Shown here: positions 1 through 8,303 of the stretch, one piece after another | Layout: each line of letters begins with the position of its first letter | Numbering within the stretch: the stretch's first letter is position 1 | Origin: an uncultured Collinsella sp. | GTDB lineage: Bacteria; Actinomycetota; Coriobacteriia; Coriobacteriales; Coriobacteriaceae | DNA: 54,463 nucleotides | Direction of reading: 5' to 3' | Assembly (NCBI GenBank): GCA_900755685.1 | Contig: CAAEHI010000039.1 | Location: 1 to 54,463 of the forward strand | The notes under the pieces: generated by a model | What the model was told of the DNA's origin: nothing | The model's input: the letters and a program-made list of their open reading frames with translations, nothing else | The model's database searches: none | Program-made: the position numbers and the translations under genes

Positions 1-2
1 AC

Positions 3-137
3 AGACTGTCGGTTCGACGTAGAAGCCTCAGCCGTAGCAACGGATTGCCCAGCGAGAGATCGCCGCGGGCGGATATTAAACTGCAAAGACGAGCGTCGGG
101 AAGACACGCCGAGGTCGCCGCGGACGGGTTGATATAG
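3..137 (+). other. Window-edge segment; possible 3' tail of an upstream reading frame
   Basis: Two forward frames stay open from the window edge, one to a TGA at 130 and one to a TAG at 135. Neither shows a recognisable motif and both are Arg-rich, as random high-G+C frames tend to be. A terminator begins at 143, so a forward transcript does end here, which makes the 3' end of a gene or RNA plausible. I do not recognise the product. Confidence 0.15.
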
Positions 138-142
138 GGAGA

Positions 143-180
143 GGGCCTGACCCCATATCGTTGGGGCCAGGCCCGATTTT
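143..180 (+). terminator. Intrinsic terminator of a transcript entering from the left
   Basis: Arms GGGCCTG-a-CCCC and GGGG-c-CAGGCCC pair with one internal mismatch around an 8-nt loop, followed by GATTTT. The T-run is short but lies on the forward side. It would end the gene or RNA that crosses the left edge of the window. Confidence 0.65.
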
Positions 181-207
181 GCCTCTTGACAATGTCCTGC
201 TCATATT

Positions 208-230
208 AAAAGGAACGTCCCTAAGTGCCG
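208..230. repeat. REP-like palindrome half, copy A
   Basis: The reverse complement of 208-230 matches 14526-14548 in 22 of 23 bases, around the core TTAGGGACGTTCCTTTT. The same GGGAC/GTCCC core recurs at 24613 and 25644. Copy A lacks the second arm seen in copy B, so it is probably a truncated element upstream of the MATE gene. Confidence 0.5.
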
Positions 231-300
231 ACTGGTTGCATTAGGAGTATCATCGTCTGCGCAAATAAGCACGATATAGCATGTTAGAGATTGAGAGCGT

Positions 301-1683
301 ATGGCTGACACCGTATCTAAGCACATTGACATGACCACCGGCTCGCTGTGGCGCAATATTCCCCTGTTCGCCTTCCCCGTGGCCGCCACGAGCATCTTGG
401 AGCAGCTGTCGAACCTCATCGCCACGGTCATCATCGGTAACTTCTCGGGCGACCAGGGAACCCTCGCCATGGCGGCGGTCGGCTCCAATGTTCCGCTTAC
501 CAGTCTTATGCTCAACCTGTTTATTGGCATGTCGCTTGGCTCCAATGTGGTCATCGCCAACGCTATCGGCCGCAACGATCAGAACATGGTCAAACGCGCC
601 GTCCATACCTCGATTTTAATGGCACTCGTGGGCTTTGTCGTCATCGCGCTGGGCGAGATCTTTGCCGAGCCCATGCTCGCCGCGCTCAACGTTCCCGCCG
701 AGACCATGCCGCTCGCCTCACTCTACCTACGCGTCTTTTTGCTCAGCATGCCCTCGATTTTGCTCTACAACTTTGAGGCCGCGATCTTCCGCTCCGTCGG
801 CATCACCCGCATGCCGCTGCAGGCGCTTGCCGTGTCCACCGTCCTCAACATTGGCCTGGACCTCATCTTTGTCCCAATACTCCACTGGGGCGTCGCGGGC
901 GTCGCCATCGCCACCGCCATCGCCTACACCGTCAGCGCCGCTACGCTCTTTATCCGCCTGCTCAAGACCGACTCCGTCGTCCGCGTCACCCTACGCGACC
1001 TAGCTATCGACCCCGTCGCCCTCAAGCGCATCGTCAAGATCGGCCTGCCCGCCGGCATCCAAAGCGCCGTCTTTGCTGTCGCCAACATCATCATCCAGTC
1101 TGCCATCAACAGCCTGGGCACCGAGGTCATGGCGGCATCGAGCGCCGCCATGAGTCTGGAGTACGTGTGCTACAACCTGCTCAACAGCTTTAGCCAGGCT
1201 TGCACTACCTTTGTGGGACAAAATCACGGCGCCCGCCAGATCGACCGCTGCACCAAGACGCTCAAGGTCTGCCTGGTCGAAGGCGGTATCGTTGCACTCA
1301 CCACGATCATCGTTATTGTCGGCCTGGGGCGCGAGATCTTGTCGCTCTTTAACAGCGATCCCAACATCGTCTCGATCGGCTATATCCGCGTGTGTTCGAT
1401 CTTCCCGGCGTACGCCTTTAGTATGTTCTACGAAAACATGTCAGGCTACCTGCGCGGCTTTGGTATCTCGCTCACGCCCGCCCTCATCACCATGATCTGC
1501 GTCTGCGGCATCCGCTTCTATTGGGTGTTCTGCGTGTTCCCGCATTTCCGCACCTTTGCGAACATCATGATGGTCTACCCCATCAGCCTGGGCACCACGG
1601 CGTTCTTTATGGTCGTGGCGGTACTACTTTGCCACCCGGCACGCACCTATCGCGCCACCCAAGCCAAAGCAACAGCCCGCTAA
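301..1683 (+). CDS. MATE family efflux transporter
   Basis: This 460-residue protein is almost entirely hydrophobic, with about 12 membrane segments in two similar halves, the usual size and layout of MATE (NorM/DinF-like) antiporters, which export drugs or metabolites using Na+ or H+. The N-terminal segment with LFAFPVAATSILEQLSNL and the repeated GxxG helices fit the family. The ATG at 301 has only a weak Shine-Dalgarno sequence. The gene stands alone, with a REP-like repeat and a terminator upstream and a convergent LysR gene downstream. The substrate cannot be told from sequence. Confidence 0.93.
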   Translation: MADTVSKHIDMTTGSLWRNIPLFAFPVAATSILEQLSNLIATVIIGNFSGDQGTLAMAAVGSNVPLTSLMLNLFIGMSLGSNVVIANAIGRNDQNMVKRAVHTSILMALVGFVVIALGEIFAEPMLAALNVPAETMPLASLYLRVFLLSMPSILLYNFEAAIFRSVGITRMPLQALAVSTVLNIGLDLIFVPILHWGVAGVAIATAIAYTVSAATLFIRLLKTDSVVRVTLRDLAIDPVALKRIVKIGLPAGIQSAVFAVANIIIQSAINSLGTEVMAASSAAMSLEYVCYNLLNSFSQACTTFVGQNHGARQIDRCTKTLKVCLVEGGIVALTTIIVIVGLGREILSLFNSDPNIVSIGYIRVCSIFPAYAFSMFYENMSGYLRGFGISLTPALITMICVCGIRFYWVFCVFPHFRTFANIMMVYPISLGTTAFFMVVAVLLCHPARTYRATQAKATAR

Positions 1684-1710
1684 ACACCGCACTCAACGCC
1701 ACGCCAGTCG

Positions 1711-2577
1711 TTAATTGACAATATGAGAGCTCATATAGTCGATAAAGCGCCTCGTGGCGATGGGCATGGTGTCCCAGCTGCGCCAAGCGGCCACCACGTC
1801 GCGCGAGGGGGCATGCATGATGGAACGTACGCGAATATCGGCACGCATGCCCTCCACAGTACGACGGTAGAGCATACTCACGCCTAGGCCCTCCTCCACC
1901 ATCGCCATGATGGTGTAGTCGTCGGTGACCTCGCTCGTCACGTGCGGCGACAGGCCATGCGCCGCGAATGCATCGAGCACCAGGCTCTGTTCGCCCTCAT
2001 CCAGAAGCACAAACGGATCGGAAGCCAGGTCGGCGAGCGTCACCTTTTCCTTTGCCGCCAGCGGATGCGCGGCCGGCAGCAATGCCACCAACTCGTCGTG
2101 ATAGACCACGCGCTTCTCGAGCCCCGCGGTAAACCCGCGTGCCGTAAAGCAAAAATCGACCACGCCATCGTGCACCCACTGGGCGTTGCGCGTGTAATCG
2201 CCCTGCTTGAGGGTAAAGTGCACGCCCGGGTGCAGGGCTCCAAAGTCGCGAATCACGCGCGGCAACACGGTTCGGCTCACGTTGGTAAACGTCGCAATGC
2301 GAATATCGGTCGACGAAAGCCCCAGCAGCTCCTGGCGCTTGCCCTCAAGCTCAGCCTCGGCAGTTACGATCTGTCGCAGATACGGCAGATACTGCTTGCC
2401 ATCGCGCGTAAGCGACACACCCCGCTTACCGCGCTCGATAAGCGTGGTACCCAGCTCACGCTCGAGCGCCCTGACGGCCTGGCTCACCGCACTTTGCGTA
2501 TAGCCCAGCTCGTCGGCCGCACGTTTCAGGCTGCCGCAATCGACCACCATACATACAATCTGATACCGCGATGCCAT
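1711..2577 (-). CDS. LysR family transcriptional regulator
   Basis: A 288-residue LysR-type DNA-binding regulator. The winged helix-turn-helix occupies about residues 1-60 (SLKRAADELGYTQSAVSQAV, then ALERELGTTLIER). The periplasmic-binding-protein-like effector domain covers about 90-285. It is transcribed away from the EamA transporter at 2736, with 158 bp between the starts, the classic arrangement in which a LysR protein controls its divergent neighbour and itself. The effector is unknown. Confidence 0.93.
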   Translation of the reverse strand: MASRYQIVCMVVDCGSLKRAADELGYTQSAVSQAVRALERELGTTLIERGKRGVSLTRDGKQYLPYLRQIVTAEAELEGKRQELLGLSSTDIRIATFTNVSRTVLPRVIRDFGALHPGVHFTLKQGDYTRNAQWVHDGVVDFCFTARGFTAGLEKRVVYHDELVALLPAAHPLAAKEKVTLADLASDPFVLLDEGEQSLVLDAFAAHGLSPHVTSEVTDDYTIMAMVEEGLGVSMLYRRTVEGMRADIRVRSIMHAPSRDVVAAWRSWDTMPIATRRFIDYMSSHIVN

Positions 2578-2735
2578 CGTGCCTCCACATCAATGCAGCC
2601 GTAAAACGTTTTGCCAGCGCTTTTTCTGCCTACATTAGCATTTCTTAATCATAATGAAGATACATTCGCTTTACTACATCCAAATCTGGGAGCAGAATCC
2701 TTTTTGCGAAACCGTTCTGTAACAAAAGGAGTCCC

Positions 2736-3638
2736 ATGGATCGCAAAAAAGCAATCGCGCTCTCATTTTCCGTTCCCGTCGCATGGGGCTTTTCGTATCC
2801 CCTCATGAAGATCGGCATGGACAGCATGAACGCCACGAGCATCGTCGCGCTACGCTGCATCATCGCCTTTGTGGTCTGCCTGTTGCTCTTCCACAAGCAC
2901 GCGTTGCGCATTAACCGCGACCTTATGGTCCGTGCCGCCATCATCGGCGCCATTATGGCAACCGAGCTCACCTGCATGTGCCTGGGCTCCAGCCTCACCT
3001 CTGCCTCCACTGCCGGCTTTTTGCAGAGCCTGACGGTCGTGATCGTGCCGTTTGCCAACGCAGCTCTGCTGCGCCGCGCCCCCGAGCGCAAAGTGCTCGT
3101 CGGCACCGCCATCGTCACCTGCGGTATGTTGCTGCTCTCGGGCGCTGACTTCACCAGCCTGAACCCGGGCGCGCTCATCATGCTGCTCTCCGCCTTTGTC
3201 TACGCCGGACACATCATTGTCGCCAAGCGCTTTGTCGAAGAAGTCGATCCGCTGGCTCTGGGCGTTTGGCAGCTAGGCTTTGGCGGTTTGTTCTCGGGCG
3301 TCGCGGCATTCACCTTTGGCGGCTTCACGCTTCCCAGCACGCCGGGCGAAATCGTGGTCGTCGTCGCGCTCGCACTCATCTGCTCTGCCTACGGCTTTAT
3401 CACCCAGACGCTCGTGCAGCCCCACGTGCCTGCCGAGACCACCGGTTTCGCCTTCTCGCTCGAGCCGGTATGCTCCGCCGTCTTTTCGTTCTTCCTGGTC
3501 GGCGAGGTCCTGAGCCCCATCGCCTTCTTTGGTGCCGCCCTCATCCTCACCGGCGTCATGGTAGCAACCGTCGAGCTTCCGCGCCTCCGCGCACATGGAC
3601 AGGCTCGCATGGCAGGAGCGCCCGAGCACGTCTCGTAG
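2736..3638 (+). CDS. DMT superfamily (EamA) transporter
   Basis: A 300-residue membrane protein with about ten hydrophobic segments and two EamA repeats (residues about 5-135 and 150-285). Members usually export amino acids, nucleosides or other metabolites. An AAAAGGAG-type ribosome site precedes the ATG. It is divergent from the LysR gene at 1711-2577, which probably controls it. A short Arg-rich tail ends the protein. The substrate cannot be inferred. Confidence 0.92.
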   Translation: MDRKKAIALSFSVPVAWGFSYPLMKIGMDSMNATSIVALRCIIAFVVCLLLFHKHALRINRDLMVRAAIIGAIMATELTCMCLGSSLTSASTAGFLQSLTVVIVPFANAALLRRAPERKVLVGTAIVTCGMLLLSGADFTSLNPGALIMLLSAFVYAGHIIVAKRFVEEVDPLALGVWQLGFGGLFSGVAAFTFGGFTLPSTPGEIVVVVALALICSAYGFITQTLVQPHVPAETTGFAFSLEPVCSAVFSFFLVGEVLSPIAFFGAALILTGVMVATVELPRLRAHGQARMAGAPEHVS

Positions 3639-3726
3639 ACCCCACTCTTCATACAGCCGCGGCATAAAGGCAACCGGTGCGCCTTTACAATAGATGCCAG
3701 CAGAGCATCTGACGTAAAGGAGCCCC

Positions 3727-4452
3727 ATGGACGCCGCGACCCGCGACCGCAACATAGCAACTTGGTTGGGCGATGCGCCGCAGCCGGTACGTGACACTAC
3801 GAACCAGCTGCTCGAGCGTATCGCCCTTTTGCGTGCCGAGCAGACCATCTACCCGGCACAAGACGACATCCTCAATGCCCTCGCCTACACGCCGGCCGAC
3901 CAGGTCAAAGTTGTCATTTTGGGTCAGGACCCCTATCACGGACCCAACCAGGCAATGGGGCTGTCGTTCTCGGTCCCCGTGACGCAAACCAAGTTGCCGC
4001 CGAGCCTGCGCAACATCTATAAGGAACTCAAAGCCGATCTGGGTTGTCCCATTCCCGCCACGGGAGATCTAACACCATGGGCACAACAGGGCGTCCTGCT
4101 CCTCAACACTACGCTCACCGTGCGCGAGCATGCCGCTAACTCGCACGCCAAGCTTGGCTGGAACACGCTCACCGACTACGTTATCGAACGCTGCTGCCAG
4201 CTGCCCCAGCCGGTAGTCTTTTTGACATGGGGTCGCTTTGCCCAGCAGATGGTCGAAGGCAAGATCGTCGCAACTGGTGCGGGCAAGACAACCGGCAAGT
4301 TCTGCCTGGCCTCTACGCACCCCTCGCCGCTTTCGGCCAACCGTGCCACGGCAGAACTCCCCGCCTTTATGGGATCGCGTCCCTTCTCGGCAGCCAATCG
4401 GCTACTCGAACAGCACGGCTCGACCCCCGTCAACTGGACTTGCCTCGGCTAA
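3727..4452 (+). CDS. ung: Uracil-DNA glycosylase
   Basis: A 241-residue family 1 uracil-DNA glycosylase, which removes uracil from DNA to start base excision repair. The water-activating loop GQDPYHGPNQ lies at residues 66-75, including the catalytic Asp. LLLNTTLTVR and the DNA-intercalation loop HPSPLSANR (near residue 198) are present. Length and motif order match the family and no key residue is missing. AAGGAG lies upstream of the ATG. The gene is convergent with the SDR gene at 4503 and shares a terminator with it. Confidence 0.97.
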   Translation: MDAATRDRNIATWLGDAPQPVRDTTNQLLERIALLRAEQTIYPAQDDILNALAYTPADQVKVVILGQDPYHGPNQAMGLSFSVPVTQTKLPPSLRNIYKELKADLGCPIPATGDLTPWAQQGVLLLNTTLTVREHAANSHAKLGWNTLTDYVIERCCQLPQPVVFLTWGRFAQQMVEGKIVATGAGKTTGKFCLASTHPSPLSANRATAELPAFMGSRPFSAANRLLEQHGSTPVNWTCLG

Positions 4453-4467
4453 AAATCGATACATCAA

Positions 4468-4501
4468 AAACGCGCCCGACGGCTTTCCATCGGGCGCGTT
4501 T
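4468..4501. terminator. Bidirectional intrinsic terminator between ung and the SDR gene
   Basis: Perfect 12-bp arms AAACGCGCCCGA and TCGGGCGCGTTT enclose a 10-nt loop. A-rich bases precede and T-rich bases follow the stem, so it can act in both directions. It lies between convergent stop codons and overlaps nothing else. Confidence 0.85.
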
Positions 4502-4502
4502 C

Positions 4503-5183
4503 CTATTCGGGCCAAATAAATTGTGTGCGGCCGGCCTCGCCGCCATCGATCAGCAGACTCTGCCCGGTCATAAACCGGTTGGTCACGCCCACAAAGTAGA
4601 TCCACTCGGCAATCTCTTGGGCGGTGGCCCAGCGCTTAAGCGGCGTGAGCTCCATAATCTGGTTCCACAGGTGTTCGTCTTCCATCACGCAACGGTTGAG
4701 CGGCGTGATAACGCCACCCGGGTCCACACTGTTGGCGATAGCCTGCGGCGCCAGACGGTTTGCAAGGTTCTTGGTGTAGGCGATAACGCCGCCCTTGCTG
4801 GCGGCATAGTCGGGAAACTCCGATCCCGTATGCCCGCTCGCCGACCCCACATTGACCACGGATTTGATAGCCGGCGCCGGCTTGGCGGCAAGCCCCTCCC
4901 CCGCAAAGGCGTAGCGCTCGGTCACGTTGATGGTGCCATACAGGTTGGCGGCGATGTCGTCAGCCGAATCCTGCGTACCGGCAACGTTCACGATCACCTG
5001 GGGTTCAAGATCGTCTGGAAACGCGTCCGGCTTGCGAACATCAACGATCAGATGGCGGTAGCGCTCGTGTTTGATCGCCGCCGGTAGCAAATCAAAGCCC
5101 ACGACCTCGTGGCCCTCGTCCAAAAATCGTTGCACGCATGCGGCTCCGATACCGCCCGAAGCACCCGTGATCAAAACCCGCAT
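4503..5183 (-). CDS. Short-chain dehydrogenase/reductase (SDR)
   Basis: A 226-residue classical SDR oxidoreductase. The nucleotide-binding motif GASGGIG is at residues 7-13. The catalytic Ser lies in NVGSASG and the Tyr-x3-Lys pair in DYAASKGG. The Asp ending the second strand (GFDLLP) suggests a preference for NAD(H). The gene starts 9 nt after the VUT transporter stop, and its ribosome site AAGGAG overlaps that stop, so the two are co-transcribed. The substrate is unknown. Being downstream of a candidate preQ1 riboswitch is suggestive but not proof of a link to queuosine. Confidence 0.9.
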   Translation of the reverse strand: MRVLITGASGGIGAACVQRFLDEGHEVVGFDLLPAAIKHERYRHLIVDVRKPDAFPDDLEPQVIVNVAGTQDSADDIAANLYGTINVTERYAFAGEGLAAKPAPAIKSVVNVGSASGHTGSEFPDYAASKGGVIAYTKNLANRLAPQAIANSVDPGGVITPLNRCVMEDEHLWNQIMELTPLKRWATAQEIAEWIYFVGVTNRFMTGQSLLIDGGEAGRTQFIWPE

Positions 5184-5192
5184 ACTTGCTCC

Positions 5193-5915
5193 TTAGGCGG
5201 TTGCGTGGCGCTCGAGGTACTCGGAGCCCACATTCTCGCGCTCCCAGCCGCGCACGACCTTGTAGCCCACGGGGCTCAGGAAAACCTCGCACAGCAGCTC
5301 GGCAACAGCGCCGGTCAGCGAGCACATAAGGACCTGCACCCAGGTCCAACCAAAGAACGTGTGGCTCACCACAATGGCAAAGACCAAGTTGTCGATAAAC
5401 TGGCCAACACCCGTGGACACATAGGAGCGGAAGGCAAAGCTCGCAAAGTTATTCTTTTTGAGCATGCGGCCGAGCGACTGGTTGAGCGTGGAGTTAACCA
5501 CGGCAGAAACGAGCATTGCCAGCGAAGAGCCCAGCACCACGTACCAGGTGCCGCCGATGGTGGCGTTAAGGGCAGTGTTGACCTCGATCATGCCCGTGTC
5601 GTAGTAGGCGCCCCACATGCCGGGCGTGAGCGAGCATGCCCAAAAGCACAGACTCACGGCCAGGTTGACCAGCAGCGCGAGGATAGAGATTTTGATGGAT
5701 GCCTTGGCGCCAAAGCGCTTGCAGATCATGTCCTGGCACAAAAACGAAACCCAGCTCACCACAAAGCCACAGTCGAGCGCCAGATACGGCAGGCTGATGA
5801 GCTCTTTGTTGGCCAGCAGGTTCATCATGATGACGCTCACGAAAAACAGCGAAACCGTTGCCGCGGGAATGCTCCGCAACAGGACCTTGTAGTCCTCCAT
5901 GACCTTCTTGATCAT
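5193..5915 (-). CDS. VUT family (YhhQ-type) queuosine precursor transporter
   Basis: A 240-residue integral membrane protein with about six hydrophobic segments, recognisable as the COG1738/VUT family (YhhQ), known to import queuosine precursors such as preQ0/preQ1. Family-like segments include LANKELISLPYLALDCG and GQFIDNLVFAIVV. The reading frame extends further upstream, but the ATG at 5915 has the ribosome site AAAGGAG at the right spacing and starts the conserved region. The leader (5922-5972) folds like a preQ1-I riboswitch. It is the first gene of an operon with the SDR at 4503. Confidence 0.9.
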   Translation of the reverse strand: MIKKVMEDYKVLLRSIPAATVSLFFVSVIMMNLLANKELISLPYLALDCGFVVSWVSFLCQDMICKRFGAKASIKISILALLVNLAVSLCFWACSLTPGMWGAYYDTGMIEVNTALNATIGGTWYVVLGSSLAMLVSAVVNSTLNQSLGRMLKKNNFASFAFRSYVSTGVGQFIDNLVFAIVVSHTFFGWTWVQVLMCSLTGAVAELLCEVFLSPVGYKVVRGWERENVGSEYLERHATA

Positions 5916-5921
5916 TATGTA

Positions 5922-5972
5922 CTCCTTTGGTTTTAGGTTTAACGAGCAGGATATCGGACCCGAACTGCTCGG
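5922..5972 (-). promoter_or_regulatory. Candidate preQ1-I riboswitch in the VUT transporter leader
   Basis: Read on the minus strand, CGAGCAG and CTGCTCG form a perfect 7-bp stem around a 15-nt loop beginning TTCGGGTCC. An A-rich tail (TTAAACCTAAAACC) follows and runs directly into AAAGGAG. This matches the compact preQ1-I plan: short stem, TTC-starting loop, and an A-rich tail whose pyrimidines (ACC or CCT) can pair with loop GGG/GGT to form a pseudoknot covering the ribosome site. The downstream gene belongs to a family known to be preQ1-regulated. No covariance model was run. Confidence 0.5.
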
Positions 5973-6070
5973 ACGCCCCGGTCTTGAGACGACGGTGGTA
6001 TGATAGCCGCTCACGCGGCATCAGGCAAGCAAACGGCGCGGCAGCCCCGCAGGGCCACCGCGCCGATGCG

Positions 6071-7684
6071 TTAAAACGCTACGTTGCCAAACTCCGACAG
6101 GATAAGGTCGGGGTTGTGGTCGGTTGCCCAATCCACGTTCCACGGGCTCGTGAACAGCAGCAGCTTGCCGCCGCGCATGTCCTCGACGCGCAGCGTGTCG
6201 CGTGTGAGCGAAAGGCCCGGGATATCGATGCTGTCGGGGTCGTTCTGGATCCAGCGGATGTCCGTATAGGGCAGCGGCTGGCGACGAACCTCAACACGGT
6301 ACTCGGCCTTGAGACGGCGCTCGAGCACCTCAAACTGCAGCACGCCGACCACGCCCACAATGACGCTCTCCATGCCGGCACCCAGCTCGCGGAAGATCTG
6401 GATGGCACCCTCTTGGGCAAGCTCCTCCATGCCCTTCACGAACTGTTTGCGCTTGAGTGTGTCGACCTGCGTAATGCGAGCGAACATCTCGGGGGCAAAC
6501 GTCGGGATCTGCGGATACTGCACGTGATGCTTGCCGGAACACACGGTGTCGCCGATGCTAAAGATGCCCGGGTCGAACAGGCCCACGATATCGCCTGCGT
6601 ACGCCTCGTCCACGATGGCGCGGTCGTCGGCCATCATCGAGGTGCCCGTGGCCAGCTTGAGCTTGCGGTTGCCCTGCATATGAAAGGCGTCCATGCCGCG
6701 CTCGAACTTGCCCGAGCAGATGCGCACAAAGGCGATGCGGTCGCGGTGGTTCTTGTCCATGTTGGCCTGGATCTTAAAGACGAAGCCACTAAAGTCGTCG
6801 CGGCAAGGATCGACCGGCTCGCTGGTGAGCGTGTCGGTGTAGGCGCGCGGCGTCGGGGCCAGACGCAGGAACTCCTTGAGGAAGGGCTCCACGCCAAAGT
6901 TAGTGAGCGCCGAGCCAAAGAACGCCGGGCTCAGCTTGCCGCAGGCCACGGCATCCAGGTCGAGCTCGTCGCCGGCACCATCGAGCAGCTCGATGTCGTC
7001 CATCAGGTTCTTATGGTTCTCCTCGCCGATGAGCTCGTCCATGGAAGGATCGCCCAGCTCGGCCTCGACCTCGGCGACCTTCTTGGTGGCGTTGGCGTGG
7101 CCGTCGCCCTCAAAGGCAATGACGCGACGGGTCTGACGGTCGAACACACCGCGGAAGTTGCGGCCGCTGCCGATCGGCCAGTTCATGGGATAGGTGTTGA
7201 TGCCCAGAACATTCTCGATCTCTTCCATGAGCTCAAACGGGTCGCGAGCCTCGTGGTCGAGCTTGTTCACAAAGGTGAAGATGGGAATGTGGCGCAGCGT
7301 ACAGACCTTAAAGAGCTTTTTGGTCTGGGCCTCGACGCCCTTGGCGCCGTCGATGACCATAACAGCAGCGTCGGCGGCCATAAGGGTACGGTAGGTATCC
7401 TCCGAGAAGTCCTGGTGGCCGGGGGTATCGAGGATGTTGACGCAGGCGCCGTTGTAGGTGAACTGCAGCACCGATGAGGTAACGGAGATACCGCGCTCCT
7501 TCTCGATGTCCATCCAGTCCGAGACGGCATGCTTGGCCGAGCTCTTGCCCTTGACCGAGCCGGCAGTCTGGATGCTGCCGGTATAGAGCAGCAGCTTCTC
7601 GGTAAGTGTGGTCTTACCGGCGTCCGGGTGGCTGATGATCGCGAATGTGCGGCGCGACGAGATTTCATCCGACAGGCTTGCCAT
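6071..7684 (-). CDS. prfC: Peptide chain release factor 3
   Basis: A 537-residue translational GTPase of the RF3 type, which recycles RF1/RF2 from the ribosome after termination. The P-loop HPDAGKTT is at residues 19-26. DTPGHQDF (G3) and NKLDHEARD (G4) follow, then beta-barrel domains and the RF3 C-terminal region. The ATG at 7684 (MASLSDEISSRRTF) is chosen because it matches the usual family start and has AGAAAGGA upstream. A longer frame to 7711 is open but lacks a ribosome site. It is a single-gene unit between the riboswitch operon and the GntR operon. Confidence 0.96.
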   Translation of the reverse strand: MASLSDEISSRRTFAIISHPDAGKTTLTEKLLLYTGSIQTAGSVKGKSSAKHAVSDWMDIEKERGISVTSSVLQFTYNGACVNILDTPGHQDFSEDTYRTLMAADAAVMVIDGAKGVEAQTKKLFKVCTLRHIPIFTFVNKLDHEARDPFELMEEIENVLGINTYPMNWPIGSGRNFRGVFDRQTRRVIAFEGDGHANATKKVAEVEAELGDPSMDELIGEENHKNLMDDIELLDGAGDELDLDAVACGKLSPAFFGSALTNFGVEPFLKEFLRLAPTPRAYTDTLTSEPVDPCRDDFSGFVFKIQANMDKNHRDRIAFVRICSGKFERGMDAFHMQGNRKLKLATGTSMMADDRAIVDEAYAGDIVGLFDPGIFSIGDTVCSGKHHVQYPQIPTFAPEMFARITQVDTLKRKQFVKGMEELAQEGAIQIFRELGAGMESVIVGVVGVLQFEVLERRLKAEYRVEVRRQPLPYTDIRWIQNDPDSIDIPGLSLTRDTLRVEDMRGGKLLLFTSPWNVDWATDHNPDLILSEFGNVAF

Positions 7685-7838
7685 GCGGATCCTTTCTTGC
7701 ATTGAGTGCATTACGTCGTTGTAACCGCACTATTGTAGCCGCGAAATCCCGCTCTAGGGCGCCTATCAGGACAAATTCATCAGTTGGGGCCTGGGTAACC
7801 GGGCCAATCGGTATTTGCCTCTTGCAGAACTGTGCATA

Positions 7839-7872
7839 GTGTATATATACTGTGCTTACCGGTTATATACAC
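7839..7872 (+). promoter_or_regulatory. Promoter/operator of the GntR-ABC operon
   Basis: GTGTATATA (7839-7847) and TATATACAC (7864-7872) form a perfect 9-bp inverted repeat with 16 bp between the arms, inside otherwise G+C-rich DNA. The TATATA tracts can also serve as -10 elements. The site lies 28 bp before the GTG start of the GntR gene, where an autorepressor of the YtrA subgroup would bind. Function is inferred from position and symmetry. Confidence 0.5.
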
Positions 7873-7899
7873 GTGTAGCCCAACAGCTAAGGAGCCGCT

Positions 7900-8280
7900 G
7901 TGGACATCATCCTATCCAATTCGAGCGACAAGCCCATCTACGAACAGATATCCTCGCAGGTCAAAACTCAAATCCTTTCGGGCACGCTCGCTGCGGGAGC
8001 CAAACTCCCCAGCATCCGTGCACTCGCGAGCGATCTTGGCGTGAGCGTCATCACCACCAAGCGCGCCTACGCCGACCTGGAGCAGCTCGGGTTTATCTGC
8101 ACCGTGCAGGGCAAGGGCTGTTTTGTCGCCGAGGGCAACCAGGAGCTTTTGCGCGAAAACCAGCTCTGCCATATCGAAGAGCTGCTTGCGAAAGCGGCAA
8201 GCCAAGCCGAAGCCTTGGGCGTCACGCGCGACAAACTGCACGAGATGCTCGACCTGGTAGCCCCCGAAACCATGCAGTAG
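7900..8280 (+). CDS. GntR family (YtrA subgroup) transcriptional regulator
   Basis: A 126-residue regulator with a GntR winged helix-turn-helix (residues about 8-75; KPIYEQISSQVKTQ then LPSIRALASDLGVSVITTKR) and only a short helical C-terminal part. This is the YtrA architecture that typically accompanies ABC transporter genes. GTG start at 7900, 5 nt after AAGGAG. It is the first gene of an operon with the ATPase at 8304 and the permease at 9182 and probably represses it through the inverted repeat at 7839-7872. Confidence 0.93.
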   Translation: MDIILSNSSDKPIYEQISSQVKTQILSGTLAAGAKLPSIRALASDLGVSVITTKRAYADLEQLGFICTVQGKGCFVAEGNQELLRENQLCHIEELLAKAASQAEALGVTRDKLHEMLDLVAPETMQ

Positions 8281-8303
8281 CCATCTGCAAGAAAGGCTAT
8301 ACC

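Noticed and set aside
1..140. 3' end of a structural RNA (RNase P, tmRNA or tRNA)
   Set aside because: No CCA end, T-loop or other conserved RNA motif was found; only the terminator is clear.
186..209. TTGACA/TATTAA promoter before the MATE gene
   Set aside because: The two boxes are only 12 bp apart, too close for sigma70, and part of it belongs to the REP-like repeat.
5927..7477. Long forward frame opposite prfC
   Set aside because: Shadow of the release factor 3 gene; composition is His/Ala/Val-rich without domains.
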